A stretch of DNA of 64,000 nucleotides, from positions 14,256,001 through 14,320,000 of the forward strand of contig CM075188.1 of the NCBI GenBank assembly GCA_037577475.1, written 5' to 3'. Both the position numbers and the translations under genes were made by a program. Each line of letters opens with the position of its first letter. The stretch's first letter is position 1. A model generated the notes under the pieces. That model did no database searches, was not told where the DNA came from, and was given only the letters and a program-made list of their open reading frames with translations. Below are positions 24,336-59,352 of the stretch, piece by piece. The stretch is from Chaunax sp. Z400. Its lineage: Eukaryota > Chordata > Actinopteri > Lophiiformes > Chaunacidae.

Positions 24336-27300
24336 GTATTGTTTTGTTTCTATTTAATGTCACTGATTTTATGATGGAATTGCAAGCAAATATATACATG
24401 TGGTGTTTTTCCCTTTAAAGCCACTGATAGTTTATCATATTTAATTTTTGAATATTTTGTGAAGTTGTTGCAGCGTCAAGGTTTCAAGATGTTCATGGTG
24501 AGGTCACTGTAATCTTCATTGCAAGCAAAGTTTCATTGGATTGATGTAAAAATAGAAATTCCCCAGACCACAAGCCAGAAGGTCAACACACTTAAAATTG
24601 GTTTGGGGCACCACTGGTTTTATTGTCCGTGATCTGAGAATAGTTTATTTAATGGTGAATCAACCATCTGCTCAGAGATTAAAAGAATACAGTTTGAAAT
24701 TTTCACAGAACAGAACATATGTTGTGGGGGGGTTTACATTTGGCTGAACTGACTCTTTAACATCATAAATTTTCAATTTTCTCTCAGTATTTTATGACGT
24801 CTCAGTGTGTGTGTCGTGGGGTTTTTTTCTTTAATCATGTGGAATGTGGAACCAAATTTCCTTTCTTTTAGGTTGCCAGAATTTCAACAAATGCAAAAGT
24901 TCACCTTTGTCAGCCAACCATTATTTATTAATTAACACTCTTTCAAGGTGTTAGCCTTGACATGTTTTATTGTACAGAGTGTAGAGTGATGCGCGAGACA
25001 AGGTTAAAGGTTCTAACTAAAGTTCACAGACAGATTTATGTCCGATGGAAAGAGCACATGGTTTGAGCTCTCCTTGCACTGCAATGCCTAAAGATTTAGA
25101 GTTGTACCTCTGGAGACGTGCTGGTCAGTGACTGATTCGTGCCATGATATTCTCTGCGTTTGACATTTTCTTGCAAAAAGTATAATTAAGACCAAATGCT
25201 GAGGAGTCAGGAGGGGTTAATCAAGGTTGCCCTGCTGCAACGGTTCGTCCAGGTTGGAGAACGGAACACTCCACAAAAATAAACACAAACGTTTATCACA
25301 GAATAAAAACACTACACCCGTGGGGGGGCATTTGTGCGAGTTTCGTTGGCGGGAGTGTTGAAGGCAACTGTCAGTCCTCATTTAAAACGATATCATTCAC
25401 TTGCATGTTGTGAAAGTTGTGCATATGTGGGAGCTATTTTTTTTTACTGTGGTATTGAAAACAACTGGGAATGGAAAACATGAACATATTTTATTTGAAT
25501 AACTACTTGGCCTTTTAGCGTCTTCTTCAGAGTGATTTACAGTCTGTAAGTTCACAGCTTTGTCATTAATTTCTCCAGGGATGCATTTCAACTCCCGGTT
25601 GAACATATTTATCCTTGCAGCCTAAATGTAGGACTGCCTTGTTAATAAGAGAAGATCTTTATGGTAACCAGGGCTGTCTGAGCTGGCTAAACAGCATGTC
25701 CACCTGTCATTGTACAATAAATAGTAAGACACTGTCTATTCGAAGGGCATTATCCAATCAGCTCTAGTATCCGCCTGAGGCGTATTGCACCTGGAGTATA
25801 TAGACATATTTCTGTAGCTTTACATTATCTCTACTAGTCATTAAACCATCAGCATGCTGGTTATGACTTTGGACATTTAGAATAATTTGGCATATTGTAT
25901 TTTTCAGGACAAGTCATTATCCTGAATATTGTGCTCCAAGACTTTTAGTTTGTTTTTTGTTTTTTTTTCAGTAAAATAACAGCAACTTCTGGATCAATTA
26001 AACATTTCCGATTCTTATTTCATAGAGACAATCACAAATCATGAATGGTCTGGTCCTCAGGAATGGAGTTCTGTGAATGATCCGGGGCCCGGTGAGAAGT
26101 GGCTCTTGAGATGAGTGGTTTGAGGAAAACCTCAGCACTGGAAGCAGTAAAGCATGACAAAATAGACCCGGTTGCCAGTATTTTGACGCTGCGGTAAACT
26201 GCAGTAAATGTTATATCCTCGACCGTTCAGCCCACTTTGGTCAGTGTCCCTGTGGATCACGGCCATTTGGTTTCAAGCTAGAATTTCAGGACCAGAAATA
26301 GGAGTGAGAAATGAATGAAATTCTGGGATCCATTAAATTGATTTAAGTTCCTCAAATAATGGATATTTGTAATCTCTGGCATTCTCCAACTTTTTCCCAC
26401 TTCCTCCTATTTTTTAAATGTTAGTGTTTTCGTTATTAGACAGGAAACTGCTTCACAATTTAATGAGATTAGATTGTTTGAGCAAGTTGGAGCAAAAGTG
26501 TTGTCAGATGGTTGGACATCAGTAGGCGTAACAGTCGTATGAATCAGGGAGCCCTGAGACGGTGGTATTCCTATGATAGAGTAGAAACGGGCAGAGGGGA
26601 TAAAAGAATATAGAGGCAACCTAGGAAACAAAGGGAAACAGTAGGGGGGATGACATGGCCTGTTTACATCCCATTTTCAGCTCTCAAAAGGGGGGAACTG
26701 CCTCTGAGAAAATCCCTTAATGCTCTATAGCTCCACACCCGCTGTGGTACAGTCAATCCTGCAGCCTTAAAAATTGCTGGAGCTCCTGAGCCTCTATGTC
26801 ATAGGACAAGAGGAGCGTTTGGCAAACATGCTGCGTAGTCTGAAACCCTGTATAGTCATATCTTCTTTTCTAGTGGGATTAATTGAGCGAGTGAGATTTT
26901 GTACATCGGTGCATAAGGCCCACAACTGTAACTTTTATGACAGTTGTCAGAAGGTGTAGTTTTATTCAATGCACCCTATTTAAGTGCCTTTTATTTCCAG
27001 CAGTATTGATTGAAGGTGTTACAGAGAGCAGCTTCTGTTACTTTCTCATGATGGAACCCATCGGAGACATTTTTAGCTTGGCGCTGTATTCTAGCAATTA
27101 AAATGCCTCCAGAAGTGAGCTGCTATTCTCTGTTGTTTTTCTCCTCCTATTATAGACAGTAGCTATTCTTCCAGCTCCACTGCCAAAAGCACTGCTTCTG
27201 CAAAGCGGCTCACTAATGAATCCCTTTTTAATTCCAGACAAAATATTGACACACACACACACATACACACGCAAACCAACAGTATTAATGTATTTTCATC

Positions 27301-30300
27301 AGCCGATGGGACGACCTTGTGCTATTTGAAACAGTTATTTTATTAATGAGCCCACAACACTCAAATCTCATGGATTGTCTGCTCTAACCTTCATGTAATG
27401 AAGGGAATAATTTAATTTTTAAAAATGTGTCACACAGGCTGCATTTAAATAAGACAGCTACTTCTAGCCTTGCATATTTTTGCAGTTTATACCCAAATGC
27501 CTGCTTTCTATGTGTGGTCACATCAACAGGAAACCATCACCAGGACATTTATTTACAAAGGTATAAATGTTTGTGTTGAGGGAGCATCACCCTTCTAAAA
27601 ACCAGCTCCTTTTCCACAGTTACAGTGGTGCCATGTAGACTTTTCACATTTAAATAGAACATAAAGTTTGTTCCTATGGGACATCTTATTGTCCTGTTCA
27701 TTTGTGGTTAACCCACTGAGAGCGTTTCTTTTCATGTTATTAATTATTTTTCCCTGCCCACTTGCCTGCAGTCATTTTTCCTGCAGAATTGGTTTATTGT
27801 CAAATTCAACGTAAAACTGCTGCCAGAACTTCAACAGCACTATGGTCCTGTAGGCTGGAGCCCACTTCCCTTGCCTTATGGATGTCTTGGATGAGATTTT
27901 TAGAAAAGCAGAAAGCTCTTGGCTCTTGGAAACAGCAGTGCTCATCCAGTACATCTTTGGCTACTGTCAAAGTGAAAGTGACGACAGGGCAAGAGATTAG
28001 CCGTATCTAAGTTCTCTTCCAGGTCCCAGCCCATTTCTGATTACATAATTCAGCAGACATCACATTGATTTCATACAATGACCTTATTGTTTTATATTGT
28101 GTTCACAGGACCTTTGCCTTAAGCACAGTACTCTTTCCTTCTTACCTCTTGACTTAATATTTAATGTGTTTTGCATGTGTTGAGCCAATAAGGTAATTGT
28201 CAAATGGCAAGTCATGTCATTCCTTGGGCCACAGCTCAACTGTAAATACCACTCTTCAATTAGTGAACTTTGGTTTTGAACTTTGCCCCAAACAATAATG
28301 GATTAGTGATTGCAGCCATCATGAAGACATAAATGATAAAGTGATGATATCTCTTTGCTGGTTTTCTCGGGAGCACTTGGTCATGTCCAGGGAGGATGAG
28401 GAAGGTATCCAGAATCATTCTCTGATCTGCTCATCCACTTGCCATCGGAGCTCTGACCAGGATTGGAGACCCAAAACAAGCTGTCTAACGAAAATTTGTG
28501 ATTCAATTTTGTGTCTCAGAGAGATAGAGAGTTGAGATTGGAGTGATGGAGTGATGAAGTCATGCACATGCAATCTCGAAGCATAGTTTATTTTGTACAG
28601 ATCAGTTTAGTTTAAACTCAGGAATGCCTAAACATCCAGTTTCTCTCTGGCAATGACCTGCTGGAAAGAAAGAAGTAGTGAGGGAAAGGTGGTGGAGACA
28701 GAGCAGCTCTTGGCTTCGGTGGAGGTGGTCGTAAACAGTCTCAGGAGGTGTCTAAAGCTCACTCGTCTCCAGCTTCCAGTCTCCAGTTTGTTGGCCTTTG
28801 CATGTTGTCTTGGATAGCAATTCTGTGCTAGGGGCCCGTCTGTAGGGGCTTCACTGGAGAATGGCACATTTCTTTCAGGCAGCCTTGGGAGAGAGAGCCA
28901 GGGAGGGAGAGAGCAGAAGCAGCATAGCTGGCGGCTAGCCATCCTCATCACTACCACCAGTGACCCTGACGAGGGATTTATATTTTATGTATTTACACAC
29001 ACACCCTTCCTCTCGCCTTAGTCAGGGGCTTAACGTCATGCCCCCCTCGACCCTGCAAGTCATGCAAGACTTTATAGATTCATGATCGAGGGGAAAAAAG
29101 TGTCCTGCTGTGGAATTGTAGCAACACTGAAAGAGGTAAACAAACCCTGGGTATGTTGCTAGAGGCTGTGTGTGACAGGGCCTCTGTTGAGAAGTAGCCC
29201 TATTTCAGGCTGGAATGATGTCATTCCAAAGGAACCAGCACCATGTAGTGTCGATGAATACAGACTGCATTTATTAATGCACAAGAGCGATAATCTGGAA
29301 AGGTGGAGTTTTGTTTCTGCCCTATGTTTATACAAGAAAATAATATACAATAACATACTGTGAAGCACTCATGCATGGACTAATGCAGAGACCACCCATG
29401 CCATCAGACAACGGCGATATGTGTTTCTATCACAACTAGGTTTTAGTATTTTACCCCAGGCATTTTTATAAGGCTGTTCTGTTATGTTTAAGTTTCCAGA
29501 TTTAAACTGTTAAGAGTTATGTATCATGTTATGTGGTCAGAGAGGAGATACAGGCCTAGTGTAATGTGAGAGTGTGATTTAAGCCATCAGCAAGCTCAAC
29601 AAATATGATTCAAACCCTCCAATTCAGCATTTTGCACTATTTAGGGATGGTGATTAAGAAATACCAAAATATTCTCCCAAATGACACTTTAACTACATTT
29701 TTGTGGAACCCAAACTATGCAGTCTGACTAGTTACTAAATCAGTTACACTGAGTGCTCCCTCACCCCCAGAGGGATGCGAAAGTGTTATATATCAATCTG
29801 AAGTTGTCATTTAACACTGCTATTTATATAGTTCCTCCAAATGTGTGCTGTCTTTGTGATAACATATTTTTATGCTGATAATAAATCCCATAGCTGTGCG
29901 GGAAATTGCTTTAGGCTTTCAAAGTGAGGACCAAAGTATTTTACATCAGACTCTTGGACAGACAGACAGACGGACAAGACAGTAAGTGATATCTGATATT
30001 TATCACAATGGGGTTAAAATTGTTATTTGTCTTTCTGTGCAGCTGCTGTCCGTCTAGCAGCCGCACAGACACAAGGACCACAAGGGGAAGTGGGAAGCCT
30101 GAGTCTGCTGAAGACAGTCAGTTTGTCTCCCCTGGAAAATATAAGATGCCTCACTGTGCCAGACTTCTGCAGATCTGAGAGGGAATAGTGAATAGTGAAG
30201 GGAAATTCTTATGGTACATGCTTCCAGCCAAGAGAGAGAAGGCGGTTTATATTCCTAAAACTCATCAATCTTCTGAAGAGGAGAATGTGCTTCCAAGAGG

Positions 30301-31861
30301 AGGAAACGTGATGAAAAAAAAAAAATTATGTCAGTGATAAGAGGATGAAGACGTAGACAAAAAGTGAACTAGAAGTGAGCTCAGAGAAGAAGACATACAA
30401 AACTTACGTTATAAATAGCAAAGTAGATAAAGCATATAATATGTGGTGATGTTGATATTGTGGTTTAAAGGTACTGAATTATTGAAATTGAAAAGTCCTC
30501 TGCCATTTGACCTTATGATACAGCACTTAAGAATTAAAACAATTCAGATGTAAGATGATAAAAAAAAGTCCCTTAGTCATTAAGGAACCATACTTGTCAC
30601 CAACTATTATTGGATCATGATTTATTTAAGTATTTGAGTACTCGAGACTTGTACTTTACCTAAGTTTTCAGTTTTATTCTATCATGCACAACTTTTAACT
30701 ACATTTATTTGATGCATAAAGTTACTACTGTGTTGCATTTTACACAGAAAACAAATGATCAGCCTAATAATAAAATATGATGCAGAATCAGAGGAAGACG
30801 CAGAGGAAAGATTGGACTCGTGTGGTGTTGGGACTTTAGCAGCTCTCTGGGATTCTACGTAGATTCTTTGGACCTAAAGATCACAAAGTAAATCCTGTGG
30901 GATTGTGCCTAATAATAACAGCTGCTTCTACAACCTGATATAAGATATAATAGCAAATAAGTTTTAGAAATAATTTAAACATGTTTCAAGACAAGACATT
31001 TTAACAATCTTGGTAATCTCACTGATAAATTGTGTAATCGTGCAAATTTATTAGAAGGTGGTTTAGAAGAAAGTGGTTTGTTGACCAAATAAAAAATGTC
31101 ACCTATAAAAAAAAAAGAAAAAGTTATGAGGCTTTATTTTATAAAAGTATTTCTGTGAATATCTGAAAATATTAGGGTTTGTCTGTGTGTTGTAGAAATT
31201 GTATAAAAAAGGTTTCTGCTCATCATCATATTCCCCTTTTAATGTGTGTCTCTCATAGTGTGTTCATTAAGCATACATGTACTGTATGTACTAGCTTACA
31301 CAAACACATGATTATGGGTTTTATTATAGTGCCCGCCCCCCCTCCCCTGGAAGGACTCCTCATCCTCCTGACTCCTTGACTGCTCATTCTCGGCATTTAC
31401 AGTATAATGACGACACCATGCGGTTCGCATTTATAATTGCAGCCTGCTGAGGTGAAATGGCGTCTTCATAGAATAGCCTCGAGTTCACTGCTCTTCCCAA
31501 AACACAGAAAGTTTCCCTCCTTTTACAAAGACGCTGACAAGTGTATACTGCATATTTAAGTCATCTGCGACTTCAGGTAAGACCTGTTTGATTGCTTTTC
31601 TCGGTAGTTTTAATTTTCCTGGACCTGTTGTTTCACCTAACAGAACCATTTATTCTCCCCCAGAAATAAAACTTTACCTGCTATACGATCATATAATTTT
31701 GACTATGACTTATTGGTTAAATGGTAGAATTGCGCGCTAGAACTATGAGGGGTGGAAGAAACAAATATTATCTGCCTGCAGGACTTCTGATGAGCAGCAG
31801 GTGGAAGTATAATGCAGTGTTCTTCCTTGCACGTCTAAGGGTAGATACATCATTGTATTGT

Positions 31862-31999
31862 TGGTGGGAGGAAGTTGGAGAACCCGGAGGGAACCCACGC
31901 AGACACGAGAAGAACATGCAAACTCCTCACAGACAAGTCCCAGGGCCTCAAGTTAGATTTGAACCCATGACCTTCTACCCACTGCGCCACCGTGCTGCC
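31862..31999 (-). mobile_element. tRNA-like SINE fragment (5' part)
   Basis: On the minus strand it starts GGCAGCACGGTGGCGCAGTG (A-box-like TGGCGCAGTGG). GGGTTCAAATC (B-box-like) follows closely because of a deletion between the boxes. It continues into the block containing CATGTTCTTCTCGTGTCTGC and CTCCGGGTTCTCC. It is the same family as the fuller copy at 46681-47013. Confidence 0.65.
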
Positions 32000-32149
32000 A
32001 GTGATTCTATTATTATTATTAGTAGTAGTAGTTGTATTGTTGTTGTTGTTCTTATATAGTTATTACAACTAACTGCAAACGCTCTATTATTATAGCTTTA
32101 ATTATTATTTTTGTTGCTGCACCTGTCTGTCTTTGTTCCCCTATCTACC

Positions 32150-32150
<1 letters not shown>

Positions 32151-32196
<46 letters not shown>
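32151..32196. repeat. (CT)n microsatellite
   Basis: A nearly pure CT run immediately upstream of the TTCAATTCAA tandem repeat. Confidence 0.9.
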
Positions 32197-32201
<5 letters not shown>

Positions 32202-32215
32202 ACTAATTCTCTCCA

Positions 32216-32500
32216 TTCAGTTCAATTCAATTCAATTCAGTTCATTTTGGTTCAATTCAATTCAGTTCAGTTCATTTTGATTCAATTCAATTCAATTCAA
32301 AGGGCTTTATTGCCATGGGAAACAGATGTTTACTTTTCCAAAGCAAGTGTAAAAAAAAAAAAAGTAAGAAGAAAAACAATAAGAACAATAACAAACATAT
32401 TACAAGTGCAGTACAACATTCCTAGGCATCTTTTACAGTAGATACAGTGGTTATAGCACATGTACAATCTATTCATAGAAATCAGAGACAGGTAGATGTT
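32216..32500. repeat. Teleost dispersed repeat with (TTCAA)n-type head
   Basis: TTCAATTCAA/TTCAGTTCA tandem units (32216-32298) lead into GGGCTTTATTGCCATGGGAA and TTCCAAAGCAAGTG. I recognise this from a high-copy fish repeat of uncertain class. The 3' boundary is indistinct. Confidence 0.55.
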
Positions 32501-33958
32501 ACAAACGTGCGTAAAAAGAAGTGTTGTTTTTGCTGTTAGAAGCCTATAAATACAGAAAAGTTTAAAGAAAAAAGAAATCTAGAAGAAGTCTATTGACACA
32601 ACCTTTCTCAGTGAACTTTTCTGAGGGATATTTGTTCTGTATGTATATATAGGCCTATAGTAGGTTTGTCTATATACAGTCTCTCTCTCTTTCTCTCTCT
32701 CTCACACACAAGTATCAAGGAAGTAAATGTAAAAAGTTGTCAGAAAAATAAATACTAGGTATAGGTAAAGCACAGATACCTGATAACTCTACTTAAGTAC
32801 AGTATTTGCACTTTGTGACCTCCCACTTTGTTGCTAAATGCTTGCTCTTGAGAGAATTGTTGGATCTCGGTTTGCTCTATTAGAAAAAGTCATCAGATAA
32901 CGTTTGTTGTGATGTGTTTGTTTGGCACTGTATAATGGGTTGTTGTTTTTTTAAAAGAGGCCATCTTTTTTGGCTTCATTTTGGAGCCAGACAACATGAA
33001 CATCCAACAGCTCATTTCATTCTCTCTACAACATCTCTTATCCTCCACTGCATGAAAAAAAAAATATTTATGTATTCCTCCTATTTTAATACACAAATTA
33101 ACTCCTGACCTGCACTCGCCAGCTTCCCAACACTCATGTAAAGTGGGAACCTGCGGCAGTAACACCTTACTTTTTGCCGAAGAGCATCTCTGTGCTGTGT
33201 GATGATGAGTGACAGCACATTGAGTGCTGTCAGTTGCATTTGCAAGTCAATGCTCAGACTTAACCACCTCTTCACTCTCTGTTCAGTGTGGATTGACTGT
33301 CTGAATTCAAAATCAGCTGCTGAAAAGATGCTCTTGTCTGAATCTGCCCCAAAAAGCAGAATGTGAGAATATGAACCATCACAGTGACCTCGTCTAGGAA
33401 TCCCATTGGCACATACGTATGCAAAAAAACGATAGCTCGTATCGTTTTGCAACAAGACAACATGAGAAAATTCTGAAGTCTAAAAGCCATTTTGCTTCAT
33501 CTTTACCCTCCTGAGCGTGCATTGCAATTTTGAATTTCATGACCAAATTGCAGAACATGGTGAATTACAGGTATATGTAAAGCCAAAAGGAGATTGCATT
33601 CCTCTTCACTGCAGAGAGACACAAATCATCCTATTGTACTGTTTTGATAAGAAAATATAGCAGTGAAAAAGGAGAAGTGTGCGTTCCCTCTTCCTGGGGT
33701 TACGAGAAGTAAGAGCTTTGTAACAAATTCACTTCTCACTTTTGATTTCTGTTTTGTTTTATGGTCCAAAGACTGAAGGAGACTTTTGAACAGGGAACAA
33801 CATTACGCCACAGCACTGGAATTCCCAGATACACATGCCTGTGGGTGTAAATGTGTCAGCATCTGTTTTTATGTGTGCATACGTGTGTGTATGTGTGTCA
33901 CAGAGGTTTTTTTTTTTTTTTGTATCTGCCTGCAAGGACGAAAAGTGTGCACGCGCGC

Positions 33959-34013
33959 ACGCGTGTGTGTGTCTGTGTGTGTGTGTGTGTCAGTGGGGGA
34001 GGGGGGGGGGGGG
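33959..34013. repeat. (GT)n followed by G-rich tract
   Basis: A GT run (about 33964-33990) followed by GGGGGA and a run of 13 G (about 34001-34013). Confidence 0.9.
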
Positions 34014-34112
34014 TCATGTGAGCATAGCTGCTGCTGATGTGGGTCATTACCCCTTCTTTCCCCCGAGGGGCCATGCAGCAGGAGAGAGGAGAATGGGAGG
34101 GTATGGATGGAG

Positions 34113-34114
<2 letters not shown>

Positions 34115-34179
<65 letters not shown>
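34115..34179. repeat. (GT)n microsatellite
   Basis: A pure GT dinucleotide array of about 65 bp. Confidence 0.95.
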
Positions 34180-34180
<1 letters not shown>

Positions 34181-35736
34181 GGGGAGTGTATGTGGAGGAG
34201 GGGAGGAGGTGTGATTCAGATTGTGTTTGTGGATGTGTGTATGTTAGAGGAGGAGGAGGGTACCCCACCCCCCAGAGGAGACCAATAAATCACTGTGCCG
34301 TCTCTGTGCTGACACCCAGCTTGTCTGATGAGGGACAGGGAAGGGGGGGGGGTTAAGTGACGTGCGGTCGGGAGTCGGTGTGTGTGCGTGTGTGTGTTGG
34401 GCACCATGACAACACTGTGGCCTTGTCTTCCTGTCACTCAAGCCTCTGCTGGGCAGGAGCCATTCTCAAACCCATCCTGAAGGCACTCAGGAAATTGGGG
34501 AGAGCTAGTGGTGCTGGTGCAAATAGGGACACCACAATAACAAAGGTTTATGACCCAAACTAAAGCACCTTCCTCCAGTGTCATTTTATTTCCCATGGGA
34601 TGCCATGCTTTTTACTGAAGAGCCGGTCTGTCGGTTCAGATGAAGTAAAGGAAAATCCCCTCTGCTCAGAGATGAGTCAGTGATTTTCTTCATTTCCAAA
34701 AAATCTTTCAGTGTTTTTAAGAAACTTACTGCTGTCCATTAATGATAGAAAAATAAATGGAAAAAATGGAACCTGCAATTTTCCTTTCTCAGTTCTCAAA
34801 ATGCAGCTTGATGCAGTAGAGTTTTTATTACTGATGGTCTCCCACATGTATGTTTGGTGCAAAGCTATTGGTCCTTTATTCTTAGGCTCCAAAACCTGAT
34901 GAGTTTTCCACTGATGTTGACTATTTTTCAGAAATCAATAGTACAAGTAGCTCTATTGGAAAATATACTGAAGTGACATCACATCATCACTGGACTTAAA
35001 ATAACACCAAACGGAAGGAAGAGGCAAATATACTGTTCATTCTGCTGTTACGTGAATATCTCCACTGAGCTTCATTTTTGGGGAGTTCATACTTCCTGAT
35101 GGGATCATAATAAGGTACAATTGCACAAGCATCAGACGAATGAAGCTTATTGATCCAAAGGACAAAAAAATAAAGACATAATAGTTCATCTTCTTTACCA
35201 GATGCTCGTCCAGTAGACCGTGTCCAGTGTTATTGGGATAATTTTTGCTATGTCACAGACACAGTTTGAAACTCTTATTGCTGTTGACAAGCAGAGAGTA
35301 ATGAAGTCATCTCTGCAGCTTTGTGGGAAGGTAACTTGTTTTCATCACCTCATTCAAAAAATGCTCCCTCCTGATGTTCTGCTGCTTACTGATAAATTGC
35401 CAACTGTATGGATAGCTGTGGTTTGGCACTGATTTTTTTTTTCTTCCTTGCATTAAGTTGTGGTTATAAAGAGATGCTGCTGCGGCTCCTCCGGGCACTT
35501 TTCCATGTTTTGCCCTCTGGGACAGGTGTGTGTTGGAAAGAACATGTTTTGAGGCATTCAGCATACACGCATTTGACTGAATTGTCTTTTAAAAATCACA
35601 CGACTGAGTTAAATCCAAGATCTCCTGAAGCATTACGACCATTCTGTCCCATCTGACTGTGTCCCACTGCTCTGAGCCTAGGTGGGGGAGAGAAGGCCAC
35701 CTTAGACTTGGTGTATTTAATCGCTGGAACTCAGCC

Positions 35737-35738
<2 letters not shown>

Positions 35739-35805
<67 letters not shown>
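35739..35805. repeat. (CA)n microsatellite
   Basis: A pure CA array of about 67 bp. Confidence 0.95.
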
Positions 35806-35809
<4 letters not shown>

Positions 35810-35963
35810 CACCTTCATCTGACCTGCCAATAGCAATAATATGTGTCCTTCACTTATCATTTTCTATCATCTGTATTTTATGCCTCCCCCAGAACAACAC
35901 AATGCAGCCTCATACATCCTGTGCACCCACCACTATAAGCTCAGCAGCAACCCCTCCCAACAC

Positions 35964-35968
<5 letters not shown>

Positions 35969-36017
<49 letters not shown>
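35969..36017. repeat. (CA)n microsatellite
   Basis: A pure CA array of about 49 bp. Confidence 0.95.
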
Positions 36018-36018
<1 letters not shown>

Positions 36019-36171
36019 AGCACCAGCATGAAAGATCTCCCTGTGCAGCAGTAGACTGCAAAGCACTGCATTCCTCTGGACTTTTTTTTTTCTAATAAAT
36101 GTGATCCCAGTATCCGGGAGGGAGACCAGTGCTGTGCATTAAAATTCATGGGAAAAATGGCAATAAAATTG

Positions 36172-36176
<5 letters not shown>

Positions 36177-36221
<45 letters not shown>
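36177..36221. repeat. (TC)n microsatellite
   Basis: A pure TC array, followed by generally pyrimidine-rich sequence to 36480. Confidence 0.95.
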
Positions 36222-36224
<3 letters not shown>

Positions 36225-36458
36225 CTGCTCCTTCTCTCCTTCTCTGTGCACTTGCTCCCCTCACCGTCTCTCTTTTTCATTCCCTCACCCGTCTGCTCAA
36301 CACACACACACACACATGCACACTTTTTTCATCACTCATCTGTACTCTCCCTCTCGTTCAATTGCTAACCCTCCTACTGGCTCGTCTTTCTCAGCATCCC
36401 CCCTACTGTCCTTCATCCTTTATTCACTTCCTCCTCCTCCTCCTTCCCTCCCTCATTC

Positions 36459-36511
36459 TCTCTCTCTCTCTCTCTCTCTCACACATACACACACAAACAC
36501 ACACACACACA
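36459..36511. repeat. Compound (CT)n(CA)n microsatellite
   Basis: A CT run to 36480, then a slightly interrupted CA run to about 36511. Confidence 0.9.
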
Positions 36512-37469
36512 CCCATCTATATTTTTCAACTCCACCTCTGGCAGGTTGTGATTTCCACTGTCAGAAATTGCTTTTTCAATATCTCTCTCTCTCTAATTAT
36601 GAGCCCTGCCAAAGGGGTCGTGCCACCAGAATACCAATTTTTCCACCATTTCTCCCTTTGTCTCCAGAAAAATTCCCCCATTTCCAGGTAACAACAATGT
36701 GAAATTTCAATATATGACCCTTCAAGCATTACAGCATCACTGTTTTGTTTCTATGGGTTCTGGTGCCTCCTTGTGCTCTTATTTAGATCTATAGAGTCTT
36801 TTCATATTTAGTCAGTTCCCTATGGTCATGATTAATTTTTGACATTTAGAAATGAGCAGGATGATGCCAGACGTCAGAGCAAAGTCCATTTATTTCTACA
36901 TCAGCCAGGACGCAATGGAGAATGGTGTAAGATGTTTCATGCATTGACGTATTGTGGAGAGAAAAAGGAAAACCACTGAATCTTGATACAGCCACCGCAC
37001 AACTCCTCAATCACTCCCTGTACCCAGGAAGGGGTTAACCTCACAAAGCAGTTGTAGCCTACTTGATTGACATTCAGAGCATTGTGTTACCTGAACCCTC
37101 CAATCAGCGAGCGGTCAGCACCCCCCACGTGGGTGTTCTCAATACTCATTGGCTCATTTTACCAGTGTTTACTGTGCCCAGGCCGAGCCCCACGTGGAGA
37201 TCTCATTCAATCACCGAACATTTCTTCTGAATATGTACTTTTTAATTTTTTTGGTACCATTTTTTGTCAGATGTACATTCCCTAATTGTGTGGATGGATT
37301 TTCAAATAACACGGCTATACGACGGTGAAGCTAATTACCATGCAATAAGAGAAACAAGGAGAGGTTTCTTTTGCAAATATATCATCAGGGCTGTGTATTG
37401 TGGTTGTGCTCTTATTTGCCCAGCGTGTCTAACTTTAAAGGGTAGACTGGATTAAATTAATTTATCTCT

Positions 37470-37571
37470 AAAAAAAAAAAAAAAAAAAAAAAAAGGGGGA
37501 GCATGAGCAAATCATCATTAAGTTCTTAATTCTGATAAAACACTGGAGGAGGGGGGGGGGGGGGGGGGGGG
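37470..37571. repeat. Poly(A)25 and poly(G)21 tracts upstream of the TLE first exon
   Basis: An A run at 37470-37494 directly followed by GGGGG, then a G run at 37551-37571. Homopolymers of this length are often mis-sized by sequencing. Confidence 0.9.
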
Positions 37572-38158
37572 CAGTAAACCGTGTCTTCTTAAAGAAAGCT
37601 GTCCCATTGAGGATCAGAGAAGGGGGAGTGAGAGAAGTGAGGGACTGGGAGTGTTGTGTGGAAAGAGCGCAGGCCAACGCGCCAGACAAAAGAGGCTGCG
37701 GCTGCATTGAATGTGCCGGTGGTGTGTCCGTCTCCGAAGCCACAAGCAAAACCACATTTCCCTCCCCCCCCTCCCCTCCTCCTCCTCCTCTGGCCTTTAG
37801 GACTGCAGACGGCGACGAGGTACAGAGAGAGAAACCAAATTGTGATATCGTAATTGCTGGAAGTTGGGGACTTGGGAGAAAGCTTCCCGTGGAGCGGGTG
37901 TTCCTCCTTCTCCTCCTGTCCTTACTACACGTCGAGCGCGGCGCGGTGTGGGGCTTGGAGATATAACCCAGAACAAAGGAGTTTGAAGCGAGGAATGAGC
38001 TAGCTCTGCCCGTACCGTTGAAACCGGGCCAAATGCCTCTCTGAAACAAACAATAGTTCATCGGCTGCTCGTATTTCTCGACGAAGCTTTCCGCCCCGAA
38101 AGGGATAAAAGAAGTAGGAGCAAATAAACGCACACGGAGACACAGGTCAGCGGCTGCA
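37572..38158 (+). promoter_or_regulatory. tle2: TLE promoter / 5' UTR, CpG-rich
   Basis: CpG density rises sharply from about 37660 to 38220 (for example AACGCGCCAGAC, GACGGCGACGAGG, CGTCGAGCGCGGCGCGG, CGACGAAGCTTTCCGCCCCG). This resembles the CpG-island promoters of developmental co-regulator genes. No TATA box is evident. The transcription start is not resolvable. The open frames in this block on both strands are low-complexity or unrecognisable and are best read as non-coding. Confidence 0.55.

Positions 38159-59352
<21,194 letters not shown>

Larger units (their letters stand above)
24336..37570. other. Intergenic DNA between plpp2 and the TLE gene
   Basis: 13 kb without a supportable gene. 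From 24,336 to 31,860 I see AT-rich single-copy-looking DNA and short open frames with no recognisable domains. From 31,860 to 32,580 there are two retroelement-type repeats. From 33,950 to 36,510 there is a dense cluster of GT, CA and CT microsatellites. 36,510-37,470 is unremarkable. A poly-A tract and a G21 tract lie just upstream of the TLE first exon. Confidence 0.6.

Noticed and set aside
27762..28010. Possible exon or processed pseudogene (a frame reading LQNWFIVKFNVKLLPELQQH preceded by a CTGCAG acceptor-like site)
   Set aside because: The frame meets stops soon after. I cannot match it to any family, and no partner exon is visible, so it is most likely chance.
33835..34356. A 173-codon + strand frame rich in Val-Cys
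   Set aside because: It is a translation of GT and G-rich microsatellites; the flanks are not protein-like.
36148..36702. A 184-codon + strand frame rich in Ser-Leu
   Set aside because: Produced by CT and CA repeats; no domain or splice context.
37468..38133. A 221-codon minus-strand open frame overlapping the TLE promoter
   Set aside because: It contains homopolymer-derived Phe and Pro runs from the A25 and G21 tracts and no recognisable domain. CpG-rich promoters often give long random frames.
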